64,000 nt of DNA from Romanomermis culicivorax (GCA_963922205.1 CAWUHX010000046.1:62001-126000), one strand, 5' to 3'. Counted from the stretch's first letter, positions 1 to 14,400 are shown. Numbers and translations are program-made. Notes: generated by a model not told the origin, from the sequence alone.

Positions 1-514
1 ATTTCCATAAGTTTCTGAAAGTCTTACATTGATTTTATTCTCCGCACCACTTGTACAGAAGTTTCAGCATACATCAGGGTGGAATCTGATGCTGAAACAT
101 CACTGCAAAAAAGTTCATTGACTCTTTTGAGAGATAGTTGTAGTAATCAATTTATTCTTTGTGTTTGAACTTTTTATGAATGAGCATTATCCACATCACT
201 ACCACAAACATCTCATGGAGATGCATTTGAAACTGGTGAGATAGATCACTGTGAAAATTTCGTTGTAGAAAACATATCACAGGTCACAAACTAGCAGACG
301 TCAGGATTTCCGCAAGTCATCTTATATCCTGATGGTTTAATGCTCATTATGAAAATTTTAAGATCTCTTTATTGAATTGGAATTTTTCTAAGCTCGATAG
401 CAAACTTTTTATTCCACTGTTTCACCTAAAGTGCTGTCATTTGAATATTTCATTTTGTTTAGTTGGCTGAATATATATTGATGCATAGAGTATCTAATCT
501 ATTCCATTTGTACC
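1..514. other. 5' flank of the PAN/mucin gene
   Basis: This is AT-rich sequence without a supported coding exon. It precedes the ATG at 515 and should hold the promoter and 5' UTR of the gene that follows, but I see no convincing TATA box or repeat. Confidence 0.4.
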
Positions 515-566
515 ATGAACTTTATTATTACCCTTTTCGTCGTTCAATTATCAGTTGTTGCAGTCC
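515..566 (+). CDS. Exon 1, signal peptide
   Basis: The ATG at 515 opens 17 codons with a hydrophobic run (MNFIITLFVV...) ending in VVAV, followed by a phase-1 donor GTATGA at 567. Splicing to 719 gives Leu-Glu-Ala-Asn. A signal peptide on its own exon ending in phase 1 is a classic arrangement for extracellular modular proteins and fits all downstream exons. This start was chosen because it is the only ATG with a signal sequence that joins in phase. Confidence 0.6.
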
Positions 567-3500
567 GTATGAAAAAAGTTGTATCGCTCAGAAAAATATT
601 ATATTTTCGTCATAATGGTACTGTGAAATCAAATGGTACTAATTTTTAATAGATCTGTAGACCCAACTTTTCAATCCCTGAATTTGAGATCGATTCATGA
701 GAATCCACTTTTTCGCAGTAGAAGCCAATTTTACAACGACAATCATTCCCACCACAATAAATTCAAATGTCACCATTGGAGCATCAGGAGGTATGGATAA
801 TCTTAGAAAGCTTTTTATCGTTTCATCATGCAACCACTAATAATGTAGAACAGTTCACTAACGCTACATCAGCGACCACTAGTGCTGCAATTAGTGTCAG
901 CAGCAACGAGACTACTGCAAATCAAACGACCACTGTGGTCACTACTGCTGCACCGACAAACGAAACGACCACACAAACAGTGGCCAGCAATGAAACTACA
1001 GTAGTCAGCGCAGGTTAGTGCTAGAAAACTGGCATGATATGAAGCATTGATTTTCTAGTGTTTTGTTGTAAAAAATCCTTAGTTATTCATAGGAAAATGT
1101 AGGCCAAAGCAGATATTTTTCTACAATCCATTTAGAGAAGTGCAGAAAACAATAGATTATCTAGTTATATTTTTTATTCATCTTTTATACAGTTGGAATA
1201 TCGGTTACTGTAAAGAAATCTTCGAATCTCTGCGAAAAATATCTTGCATGTTGATTCTGTTTGCACAGTGCATGATATTATAATATAGAAAATCAGACGA
1301 GCACTGCCTCAATGCTTACCTTCACATCAACACTAGCCCCAAGTTCCGGCGCCGCCGTCCCCGTCCAAATGTGCCCCGAACCTTTGGCTTACAGAAGCGA
1401 ATATATCGGTTTCGAACAAATGTCTTCTTCGTCGAACAATCACGCTTCACTGTCCGTCGACAATGCGACCGCGTGCGCCGAGGCGTGTTTCGCCAGGAAT
1501 TGTTCCTCGGGGGTCTACACGCCGGCCCAAGTCCTCAAAGCCCAACGGGGCGATTGTCAATTGACGTTCGACGAAAACTCGGTTTGTACGGGAGCCGGGG
1601 CTTCGAGCAGGATCGATGAATCGGAACCGAGGCCGATTTTGATTAGTTGTCTGAAATGCAGTGAGAGAGCGCGAGTTTGATAGGCTTTTTGCTTGCATGC
1701 ATGCAGAGTTACTGTAGATCAAGGTTTCAGGTGTCTTCGGTATGAAACAATGCTTAAGATAAATTCGTGATTTCTACATGTTCCGTTTTTTTCTTGAAAA
1801 ACTGTTTTCACAGAAAAAGCATTTTGCACATGGATATTTGCCATTCAATGATGCAACACCACAGACCTGTTTTTATACGAAAAGTCAACGAAATTCATGA
1901 ATGAAAACATTTTCTTATAACATATTTGGCAGAATTCCAATGATTCAGTTGTTATCACGTGAAACTAGATTTTTTGGGAATTATAACTTTTATACTGTAT
2001 GTTCATTTGATAATGTTAAAATTTCAGTTTTTGAGTTTGCTTGATTTCGATGAGGAAAAAACTCTTCGCATAGCATTCCATGACAAATAATCTTTAAAAT
2101 ATCTACCATGAAATTCATGGACACAAAAGATGAATTCTTAGGTCCTAGAATTAAGTTTCAGACTTACAATTTCTTTTCCAGTGCATTAATGTGTCGCTTA
2201 ATTTGAATTTTTAAGCTTCTGGAGCGAATAAAATTGCTCCACCATTCGTCATACCTCCTATGAAAGACAATACAACAGAAGCCACAATCGAAGTTACAAA
2301 CAATACCACTCCACTCATAGAAACAACTACAGAAGAAATTACCAGTCAAACAGCCCCAAACGTTCCATCTTCAGGAAGAAACTATGGTAAGAATTATTGT
2401 AAGAAGTTTTTTACTTCGAGGAAACTTTAACTAGCTATCAACTAGTACGTAGTACGAGAACTATCACTTGCTTTTTTCGACGTGAAACTAGAAAAACGAG
2501 TGCGATACTTGAAAAACGCATTTGAGCGTCCACATGACTTAATAAAAAATTGTGCACGATAAATCGCATCGCAATGGTCGACGAAAAAGACAATCTAAAA
2601 TCGCACAATCGGGAAATCATCTTGATTAGAACGAATTAACTATCTTGATTGCAAAAGAAGTAATCAAGTGCATCTTGATTATAAAAAAGTAATCATCTTG
2701 ATTATCAAAAAGTAATCTTCTTGATTATAAAAGGTAGAAATCATCGTGACCATTTTTAACTTGATTATTTTTTTTTAAATCAATACGAAAAAAATCAAGA
2801 TAGCCGAGCAATCAGAATCGAGAACGTTTGGCGTTTAATATTATGTTTCGTCTATTTTTTGGGACTAATTGTAGGTGTTGCTCCGCCTCCTACGTCTATA
2901 TTTAACGGAACCTTCAAAGTGGATTTTTGAGATCAGGGTGTTCTGAAAGATGGTGCCCTTGATTTCTGTGGGTGGGGGTGTCACAAAGGGGGCGGACTTA
3001 TTTTGAATGAGAAATCCGACGTACAGGTTGGATTTCGATGAAAAAATGTTTTTTTTTCGGGATTTCTCATGGAAAACATCAAAAATGCTTGTTTTCCACC
3101 TAAAAAACAGTTTCGGAAAATAATCAAAATGTTTATTTTTTCCTGTCAGTTTACTGAGCAACTAGTGAATTTCAAGGGGCAAAAAAACTTCATTTGGGTG
3201 AAAAAGAAGTATTTTTAACGCTTTTCTGAGAAATCTGGGAAGATAAATATGTTTTGAGAAACACTAAAAAAATTCAAATAACCTGTAGTGAAAAACAACG
3301 ACGACCTCCGATAGCTAGTCCTGGCCTTAAAAATCCACTTGGAAGGCTCTCATTTAGTATAGAAGCGGAGTATCGATCCATAAACATGCTTGATTCTGAC
3401 TGGTCGGCTATTTCCATCTTGATTTCAGAAAAAAGTAATGAACATAAAGATAAGCAAGGTGCACTTGATTACTTTTTTGTAGTCAAGATGATTAGTTTCA

Positions 3501-6500
3501 ATCTTGAATATTGTGTTGCTGAACTTGCTTTATCAAATTTTTAAACAGTCATAAGGAACTTCATGCTCGTTTTTCAAATTACATCCAAAAAATCAAGTGG
3601 CCTTTCGCCTATTTGCTACACACTGTTGCCCAATTTATAGATTTTACAGCCCTGCAAAAGTCAGTTATCATAGAAATATCGACTGGGTTACTGACAGCCT
3701 GCTAAATCCACACCTCTTGCAAGCTGTTAATTATAGTAGTTATTTCTACAAGTCAATGAACCAGAGCCGTCGCAAAAAAACGTGCGCTATTCTAAATCCT
3801 GTAAATTTCAGACTGCCACCGGCTCACCTTCGAAACGTTACCTCCCGATCCGTTAAATGCCGCCAATTTCACGACCAGCATCGACGTGACCAGCGTATCC
3901 GAATGCGCCCGTCTATGCTATTCGTCCGGTTGTACGACGGCCGGATTTTTGGATTTCGGCCTCGGACCCGACGTCCCTTCGTCCTGTATGTTGGCTTTCG
4001 AAGCGAACGAACGTTGTACGCCGGGCGGTAAACGCGTCGGCGAAGCTGCGTCGCAAGGAAATATCCAAATTCAATGTATCAAATGTGGTGAGTAAATTTT
4101 ATATGATTCAACTAAATTACAGTATTCCGCCGAAATAAGATGATTCGCAGGATGTTTTTCTAAATTCAGTTTCCCGTTTTTGTAGCATATAAGAAAATTG
4201 TCCTTTTTTGCACTTTTTTTGTTCTGAAAGCAGTGGTTTCGCATAACATGTGAACTTTTCGCATCTGTAAGAGTTTCAGATCATCATCAAGTTTTCGGGA
4301 CCTTGCCAGCTAAAAGATCAATTCCTGATTATTCATGTACACCATAGAAACCTTGGGGTTGTCACATCGCAATTTTTTTCAAAAGTGCTCAGAACTGAGT
4401 CAAAATTGATCAGAATATTTTGTTTTTATCGGAATATTTCGTTTAACTTCGTTTTTATATTTTTCTCAGTGTGCTCTTTCAGTTTTAACAAAAAATTAAA
4501 ATTGCATGAAATTTCCATTAAAAATGCATGAAATTTCCATATCGAGTCTTCTAAGAGCACTGAACTGTTTTAAAATCGTATCAATTTTATGTATTTGTAA
4601 CATTTACTTGAGAAAAATTCTACCTGTACATTTCATGGTATAAAAGTCCCAAAGGATGAAAATTCTAAGCAGGTTAGCCAGTATTCTGCCCGGGGTCGTC
4701 CTGGATTCAGCCCGAGGTCCGGATCCCTAACAAGTCCTCCAAGAACATGTATACTCCTGATGCCATTTAAGTCCTCAGTCCAATCCTGAACCTAAGCCTA
4801 AGCCTGAACTTGAGAAATCCTAAGCCTGAACTTGAGAAATCTTAACTCATAGCATATGTTGTAACACATTAGAGTCAGATTGAGGTTCCAGACTACAGTT
4901 CTGTTCAATGCCTACTGGTCCCACAAACGAGTCTAAGTTGAACTCTAAGTCTAAACCCACTGAACTTGAGACAAAGGTTTCCTGCCGGGTTCCTCAGGTT
5001 GATCCTACATTTATGAAATAGTTGAATTCATTGCATATTTATGTTATGGTGGAGTCAGATTTCAGCTTAAGAGTAAAGTTAGTTCACATGCCAATCTGGT
5101 GAGATGTACATAGGATGAATGGGCGCTCAATATCCAAAAGTAATCGTGAGAAACTACAGTGCAGATGTTTGCGATACTGTAGCATGGTTAGTTTTATTGG
5201 GATGTATAAGAATAACAGAAATTGCGAATTTTTCAATTCATAGCAGTTTTATTTTAAACTGATAAAATCACTGTTTGCAGTCTATTTACACATTTTCATT
5301 GATTTCCACACCTTTTGATGAAAATGTAAACATTTAAATTGAGTTTCACTGATACTGGTGCACTGATCAATTTTAGGCAGGATGTGCTGCATTGAATGTA
5401 AAGAGATTTCTAAAAGTACCAAACCAACTGTTTGTATCAGCTGAATAACTAAGATGCGGGTTCAGTGCTCACCTAATCCGTGAATTAAAACCCTGAAATT
5501 GAGGCGTAGTGGATAGGCTCATGGAATTTTTTCGTTGTCTTCTATCGTTGAAATAAGATATACTTCACTTCAAATAAGTAAAACTATTTACTGGATCCAT
5601 AGTATTTCAAGTTCTAATGTTACTTTTTTTGAAATCAAATCTGCTTTGCATGGAAAAATTCTATTATAGAATTATTTTCATTATAATCTTCTTATCTCTT
5701 GATCTGATCATTTCTGGAGTGTCAAATCTGTTGATGGTCAGCAAGACTGTGCTGGAAGTCAACTCCTCCACGGGCATAGTATGCCTCTTGTTCATGAAAT
5801 TTTATAGTCATGTTCTGACAGGGCTCAAAATTTTGACCATATGTTATCCGAGCTTCTACTTTTCCGTAGAAGATATCGGTGGTGCTACTGCGACTACACC
5901 GGTCGTCGAAATCGGGGGCGCCGATTGGAAACCTTCCAGGATCTGCAAGCGGTGCAGCTGAATCGTCGACCACTACCACTACTGAAGTCAGCGAACCGAC
6001 GCCTTTCACCGAACTTTCGACCTCCGAATCTATCCCCGCGGCCCCGGTGGCCGTTGGCGGCGAAAACGTCACGGGCACCGTTTCCGCCACTGAAACTTGG
6101 ACGGCCACTCAAACGACGTCTTTCGCCGCAACCGCTGCAACGCCGACTGCGGAATCTATACCGGCAGCGCCCGTTGAAGTTGGTGGCGAATCACCGTCAA
6201 ACGTCACGGGCTCGATTTCCGCCACTGAAACTTGGACAGCGACTCAAACGACGTTCGGCTCTATAACCGCTGAAACGTCGACCGCGGAATCCATACCGGC
6301 AGCGCCAGTGGCTGTTGGTAGCGAATCAACGTCGAACGTGACGGGCTCGATTTCTGTCACAGAAACTTGGACAGCGACCCAGACGACGTTCGGCTCGCCG
6401 ACCGCTGAGTCTATACCGGCAGCGCCCGTAGCCGTTGGGGGTGAAACAGCGTCGAACGCCGGGGGCTCCATTTCCGCCACCGAAACTTCGACGGTGGCTG

Positions 6501-9500
6501 AAACGACGCCTTTCGTCGTGGCTGCCGAAACGTCGACTGTCGATCTTATACCGGCTGCGCCGGTCGCCATTGGTGAAACAACGTCGTCCAAAGCCACGGG
6601 TGCCGTTTCGGTGCCCGAAACGTCGACTGTCGCCCGAACAGCAGCCGCAGGGACCGTTGCGTCATCGACGGGCACACGCGGCATTGGCACTTTGCCAGCT
6701 GCAGCAATGGAGAAAAATGCAGGTTAGTAGAGCAGGCGGTGTTTTGAGTTCAATTCAAATTTTCGTGCAAAAGTGCTTCCATTAGTTGAACTAGGGTGAC
6801 CGGAGGTCATTGTCCACCGAAATTTATGATTGAGCACCCAAGGGTCAAGGCGGTCAATCCAACGCAAATTGTGTTGGAAAAATCATCTACTGCACATGTT
6901 GTACGTTTCTGCACATTATTGCGTTTTTTGCACACGTCTGCACATTCCGCGAGCTTTAAGCACATTTTTGTCCATTTCTACACATTTTGACATCTTTCTG
7001 CACACTTTCTAACATTTTCGCCTACTGCAATGTTTTGCACATTCTGCAAGTTGTCAGTGCATTTTTGCGTTTTTCTGCATACATCTTCACTTTTTCAAGC
7101 TTCTTGCTGTTTTTCAGTACATTTCTGTACGTTTTTAATTTTCCTGCAGAATCGGGTGTATTCGGCAGAGTTCAGCGCTGATTTATAAAGATTTTTAATA
7201 GTTACTGCACATTTTGCGTTCTATACAATAAATGCACGCTATTTGCATATTTTGTCTATATTCCTGCACTTTTTTGCACATTCTGCAGGTTTTTGCCTCT
7301 TCCTGCGCACAGCCGCTCATTCCTCAAAATTTTATTTGTATACTGTACATTTTTAATGCACGTTTTTGCATATTTTTTCATATTCCGCCACATTTTTGAA
7401 CATTCTGCAAGGTTTTCAGCACATTTATGCGTTTTCCTGTACACATCGCACATTCTTCTAACATTTTTCTTATTTATGTACATTTTTGAATTTTTCAGCC
7501 TTTTTTACTTACTGTTCAGGTTTAAAATTTTATGCACGTTTATACACATTGTAACATACTTCCTGCACACGTTAACGCATATCTGCACCTCCAACTATTT
7601 TTCCGCTTATTTTTACACATTATTCACATCTACTGCAAAATATTTTTACTCTCTGACGCACTTTCACACATTTGATGCTTATCTCCATAAATTTACTGCA
7701 CATTTGCACATTTTTGTATTTCCAGAAAGTTTTCACCACATTTTTGCTAATTTCTGTACATTTTTCACATTCACCGTTTTTTTTTTATAATATGCTTCTA
7801 AATCGAAAAAAGGACGAAAATAACTAATATCTTAAAATTGCGTTTACAGTAGGATTTTTTGTTCGAAAAATTGATAAAGATTGATCGAATAAGCTTAAAA
7901 ATTTTCAGTCTCTCTCCACGGATGGTTAAGCAGAAAATTGTAGAAATTTAAAATTGCTACTTCCTTTCCACTTTCATAATTTAGAAGCATTTCAACAGAA
8001 ACAAATTATAGGGCACATTCGCTGCACACTACTACACTGTTTATGCATAACCTGACATTTGCTTTAAAACTTTTTCAAAGGTTTTGCATATTCTGCATTT
8101 TTTCACATATTTCTGCACATTCTGCAACGTTTCTGCATATGTGACGAATATTTCTACATATTTTTGCATTTTTGAACATTTTTTGACACTTCTCGACATT
8201 TGGTCAATAATTGTTAAAGTCACCTTATCACCACATGTTTCATATTTTCACTGGAATAATAGCCAATGAAGGTATGGTAAGGCTCACTAAATCTCAATAT
8301 CTTTTCACTGATCTATATTTTGGAAATATTTAATATGAAGCTCAATTATATGTACAACTACTTTGTCCCTTTGAGTTTTTTTCAAGAAAACAGTAATTCA
8401 GAGAGGAAACTAGCTAAAGCTAGATCAACTTTTCCAGAACAAATTCAATTTTGATGAAAACGATGGTGAAAATGTTGATAGGAGTCTATACAACACTTGT
8501 TTAAAATATTTTTTATTAAATTCCAACTAATCGACAACTTAGATATATTATACATTATCATAGTCTTATTGAAAGAATTTGTAGCAAGATTTTTTAAAGT
8601 TTCAGTATTGCGTCCACATATGTTCCAAAACCAAATTAGCAAAAACACGAAAAATATAAGCAGGATTCTACGCGTAACGTAATTTTGACTGTAACGATCG
8701 ACGTACTAGGCCTCAGCATAGCTAGGACTAATGCATTGCACTTCGAAGTGCACCTATAAACTCGTGTTTCTATTACTCCCTTCTCAAATTTCATTTACAG
8801 GTACTTTAATGGCCAACAAGTGTGACTGGTCAGTCCACTTTCCTGTATGAAGTACTATAATCAATTTCTTCGATATCGGTCGCTCTAATGGTCTACTCCC
8901 TAGTGAGCGAATTCCCCAATTGGGCGATTCCAAACGAGTGATCCAGAATCTAATAACACTTTCTTCTTATTTTCCTTCTTTACCTTATATTTTTCTTTGT
9001 GTGTATTTTCTATTTCTTTCGTTTTCTGGGGGTATAGTTTATGGTTTCGTTTATGTATACGTTTTATACATTTCATCTTTTGTCTCTGCTTTCTTTCATT
9101 TTAGTTTTTCTTTTCATCTACATTTTTACTTTTTGCTCATGAAAACAACACCTTACAAGTTGTCATTTTGAATAACCCTAGACACCTGTGTAATTCTTGT
9201 ACAGTTCGGCAATGCTTGAGTCTTTCATCGTTGTAAGCGTGAAAATCTTCATAAAACATAAACAAAAAGAATGCTGGAAAAAACAAAACATCCAGATAAA
9301 GGAAACGTCAGCAAAAAAGAGGACATTAAGTATAAGTGAAAATAAATTGAAAATCATTAGAAAAGAAAAAAACATGAAAACTGTGACAGGAAAAAAGAAG
9401 CAACATAGCTAAAGCAGCAAGAAAGAAAGAAAAAAATGTGAAAAAAAAGAAAGAATCATGAGAGGTCAAAAGCAAGAAACTAAATGAAAAAAAATCAAGA

Positions 9501-11413
9501 AAAAAAATTATACGGAAAAAAATTATACGGAAATTATTATCAAAAATGACAACTTGTAATTTGTTGTTTCATGAACAAAAAAGAAATAGTAGATAAAAAA
9601 CGAAAATGAAAGAAAGCAGAGACAAAAGATGAAAACGTAAAAAGATACATAAACGAAAACATTCACAATACACACAAAAATAAAAGAAAAAGAAATACAT
9701 ACAAAGAAACATATGAGGTAAGGAAGGAAAATATTATGAGGAAAGTAGTACAACATTCCTGGTCGCTCGTTTGGAATCGCCCAATTGGGAATTTGGGAAT
9801 TCGCTCACTTGGGAATCGCTCACATGGGAATCACTCACCTGAGAATATTCCACTCATATAACCACCATGTTATGACGTAGCATCCGTCATGATCCAAGGT
9901 CGGGTTTCACTATTTTTTGGTCTGCATTAATGGAGCTACAGTAAAATTTTTAAGCTGGATGTAACGGTACGTTAACTTTCGAAATTTCGTCAATCACCGA
10001 AGTTTCGCCATCGACGCAGCAAAAGAAAGACGTTTCGGCGTCGACCGCCCAACGTTGCGCCCAAGCTTGTTACAAGGACGCCGAGTGTACGGACGTTTCG
10101 ATTTGCCGCCGAAGACAAAGCGGCCACATTGCCGGCTCTTTGTCAATTGTTTTACGGCGCCCAACCGCCAAAATGTCGCGCTGGCAATGACGTCAGGTCC
10201 AACGATTATAAACTCGGCAAAATTGTCAGACTGTCATGCATAAGATGCGAAGGTAGAAAATAAATATAATGGTTATTGTAAGAGTATGCATCACACTACA
10301 GTATCCTTAAATATACAGGTAAGATCTTTACATTTTTATTACTCTCTGAATTTCGTCCACTTCATACAAAAATCTGCAGTGACCTGACGCAGTTGGAGTA
10401 AGCTTGATTGATTTTTTAACTCTAACATTGATTAGAAAACAGCACAACAAATTGTTATTCAAGACAGTAAAATAAAAAATTTTGACATAATTTATTGTAA
10501 TGTAAAATAGAACTGAATTGAAAAAACCTGTAATAATATGAATTCGAGTAAAATCATATGAACTAAAATACTACAAAGTTCAATAAAGTAGGATGCAAAT
10601 TCTAAAAATACACTTTGGAATAAAAAAAACCATAAATTGAGATTGCATATGAATAGTTGAATAATTAAGGTTCGATATCTTATAAAGCAAAATAAAATAT
10701 CTGGTAAACTAAATCTGTAAAGTAATTAAATTTACACATTGAAAAAATACGATAAACTAAAATAGAAAACAATTGAATGAAATTAGATGGAATTGAATTA
10801 AGTCAAATTAAATTAAATTAAATTAAATTAAATTAAATTAAATTAAATTAAATTAAATTAAATTAAATCAATTAAATCAATTAAATTAAATTAAATTAAA
10901 TTAAATTAAATTAAATTAAATTAAATTAAATTAAATTGAATTAAATTAAATTAAATTAAATTAAATTAAATTAAATTAAATTAAAGTAAATTAAATTAAA
11001 TTAAATTAAGGTAAATTAAATCAAATTGAATTAAATAAATTAAATTAAATTAAATCAAATTAAATTAAATTAAATTAAATTAACTTGTATTGAATTAAAT
11101 TATATGGAATTAATTGAATTAAAATAAATTTAAAATAAATTGACATTAAATTGAAACATAAATAATACAAAACAAAATAATATAATACAAATAGAATTAA
11201 ATAAATTAAAATAAAGAGTATCGACATGAAATAAAATATTGGTACGTATGCTACTGTAAAGATGAAGATAAATTCATGATAAAGATAAATTGAAACCAAA
11301 ATAAGACAAAACAAAATAATATAATACAAATAGAATTAAATAAATTAAAATAAAGAGTATCGACATGAAATAAAATATAATAATTATATTATAATAATAT
11401 TATTATGATAATA

Positions 11414-11464
<51 letters not shown>

Positions 11465-14400
11465 TATATAATAATAATTATTATTAATATTATTATTATA
11501 CGTTATAATTATAATTAAAATTCGATTAAAAAACAATAATAAAAAATATTAATAAATAATTAACGTGATAAAAAATTTAAATTTCCAAGATAACTTTTTG
11601 AAAACAACAATCTTTGTACAAAGGAAGGATTTATTTAATAGATACTCTGTCATAGATGCTTTCACCAGCACCTTCCGTTTGATTTCTTGCGATGATTTTC
11701 ATAACCATATTATGATTTTTATCTGTTCTTTGTCGCTTGTTTTTTGGTTTTTGTTGAGGATTAATAGAGCATGGTCACATTTTTTTACTCTGTGAAACAC
11801 GCTTCAACAAAAAATAGTAAAAAACTGACTATGGTTCATGCAAACAAATGTATGTGACTTGATTTAATGCCATAAAAACTGTCAAGTGCATTATTGTAGA
11901 AAATGAAGGATTTTAGCAAGTACAGTTTTTCTCAAAAAGCGGTCTTCGTTTCAGCAAATCGGAGCAAATTTGTGTCGGGCGGCGGTTTCGAAACTGAACA
12001 CAAATCTACCACTGCTCAAACGACGACAGTGAACACAGTTACTCCACAAAGAACGACCGTTTTGGTGAAGGCTCCTTCAATAGACAGCACTGCAGGGATA
12101 CTGAGTATGAAAATTAATACCTATTTTGATTCATACGTAATGAAAATAAATTTTGTTTCAGAAAAAGGCCCACTCATAATTGATAAAGTTGTCGAAGAAG
12201 GCGGTGAGTTAGCTCATGAACACCAAATTCTAAAATTGCATTTTAGTTTTGTCATTTTTGCAGTTCCAACTCAAAGCCCAAAAGAAACGATTATTGATCA
12301 GATCGGTCAACGTCAAGCTAGACTATTGGACCAAGATAAACGAGCCAACCCAAGTGAGTCATTGTTCATGTGGACTAAGATTAGTACCAATCATACGGAC
12401 AAATCCACGTATGACCGGCACGCCAGAAAAAAGTGCCTGGTGAGGGGTTTGAACCCTCGCTACTAACTGGGTTTACCAAGCTACATAAATAGTATGAAAA
12501 TTGTGATTGCAGTTGTGGTATATGCAGAGCAGACTGCATGATGAATAGTTGGTTGCAATATATTAGCACCTTTTCTTCTATTCGAAGAGGAATGAACTCT
12601 GGAAGTTACTGATGTCACCCAAAGTCATGAAGGAGGTGCGTCAGAAAATAACGTCCGATGAGGGGCTCGAACCCTCGACGGTCTGCATACAAGGCAGAAA
12701 ATGCTAACTGAGCCACATGAACAGTTCAGAAACCAGGTCATGTGACGAATATCTAGACGCGCTACTACAACACCTTTCCCCTTCAGAGAGGAAGGTGACC
12801 TGTCGATGTTGTATTCCCAAATCCATGTGACTGATGGATCAGAAAAAAATGAACAAAAAATAAAAATAATAGAAAAATGGTGAGGGGCTGAAGCCCCGGC
12901 TTCATGCTTTAAAAGCTACCAAGTGGTCTAATTGAGCCTCGTGGATATTTCAGACTGTGGTTGTATGTGCCATGCAGGCCATGTCGTGAACAGATTAACG
13001 CACCATTGCAACACTGCTCCATCTTTAAGAGGATGGGGCATTGTTGCATGCCCAAATCCGCACTTGGCTGTTGCGTCAGAAAAATGATGCTCGGTATTGG
13101 CCTCGAACCGCCGACCTTCTGCATACCAGGCGGACATGCTACCAACGCACTAACCAAGAATTTACACTTTGTCATATAATACACAATATCCCCAAAAAAT
13201 TTTATAGTGACAATTTTGTAGTGATCTTACTACCTTCTTTAGGCTCTATATGAAGGCTTTTTTTTACAATTCTAGACCCTGGAGCTGAAGGTCAATGACC
13301 ACCATTCCATCTGAGCAGCCTCAAGAAATTTGATATGAAAAGTATAAAAATTTGTCAAATCTGGAATAGGAATTTCGTCACGTGAAACCAATCCCCAACT
13401 CAAGAGCATACATAAAGTATCTAAAAATATCACAAGTGGCCCTCATGACCTAGTTATTAGTAACTAGTTACTACAACTGACTCTCTTGTCTCAAAAATCA
13501 AAGTTCGCGGTTCTAATCTCCAGTGCATTCATAAAGTGCTGTATTGTATCGTAATAGGTTCATGTGGTTGTTCTGAACCTCTGAACTACTGACAGATCTG
13601 ATCTGAGGACCTACCATTTTAGAGCACTTCTGGAAAGGCAACTTTTCAAGAAGTTTTTAGTACAGCAAACAGTTTTGAACTTTCAAGGAGTAGTACAGCA
13701 CAAAATCTCAACTTCTGACATCTAGACTTATGCGAGTTAGACCTGGAACCATGCATGCAGGTGGGGGGTTGGGAGTATTGACCCCCAGCAGAATTTTTAT
13801 GCTGTGCATGTATGTCTGAAGCCATATGTTGAAAGATAGTAGCTGGGTAGATGATACCAGAGCAAGCTAGATTCTTAACATACACGAAGGAACATCATCT
13901 AGACTATTAGCATATCAACTAGTTGCTTTTGAGAAAAAACTAAACACTTTATAAGATAGATTAAGCACAAGCTAGATTTCGAAATCTTTCGAACCTCATA
14001 AATTTCCGATATTTTGCATTAGCAAGTTTTTTTCCACCCATGAAAACGTGGAAATTATTGAAACGAAAGTTGAGCTTGTCATTTTACGAGTATTGATTAA
14101 AAGTCATATTTGTCGCTTTGTTTGACTCAAAAATGTGCGACTTACAGTAAGACATTGTCAGCGAAGCAGACGAATCTATTTTCACGGCAGGGTTCTTCAA
14201 TTTTTACGAGAAGAATTTTCGAACTACTTAATTTTCGTCGAATCCTTGGCCATTTTTTCGCGTAACTTTGCTATCAATTTTTTTTCGGATTTCGACCGTT
14301 TTTGGTTTCATAATGTGAGGAAACATATGGAAATTTTTTCTCAATAAATCAACTTATGGCTCATTAATTTATAGAATTTAACATGCTGCATTCGGCCAAA

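Noticed and set aside
2874..2930. Possible extra exon after ATTGTAG (GVAPPPTSIF...)
   Set aside because: It has a good acceptor, but a stop follows after about 18 codons with no phase-1 donor, so it does not fit the gene.
4785..4815. Telomere-like GCCTAA repeats
   Set aside because: Only about two units, inside a longer local direct repeat; no evidence of an interstitial telomere.
5379..5450. Possible PAN-module end (MCCIECK) after TTTTAG
   Set aside because: It lacks the rest of the module and any donor; at most a relic.
5617..5961. 114-codon ORF ending in CKRCS
   Set aside because: It spans the intron and the out-of-frame repeat piece before exon 7; its first half has no coding character.
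7293..7790. 165-codon Phe/His/Ser-rich ORF on the + strand
   Set aside because: It is a translation of the TGCACA satellite; residues follow the repeat, not a protein.
12420..13165. Functional tRNA genes on the - strand
   Set aside because: T arms and A boxes are clear but acceptor stems do not pair and one anticodon arm is missing.
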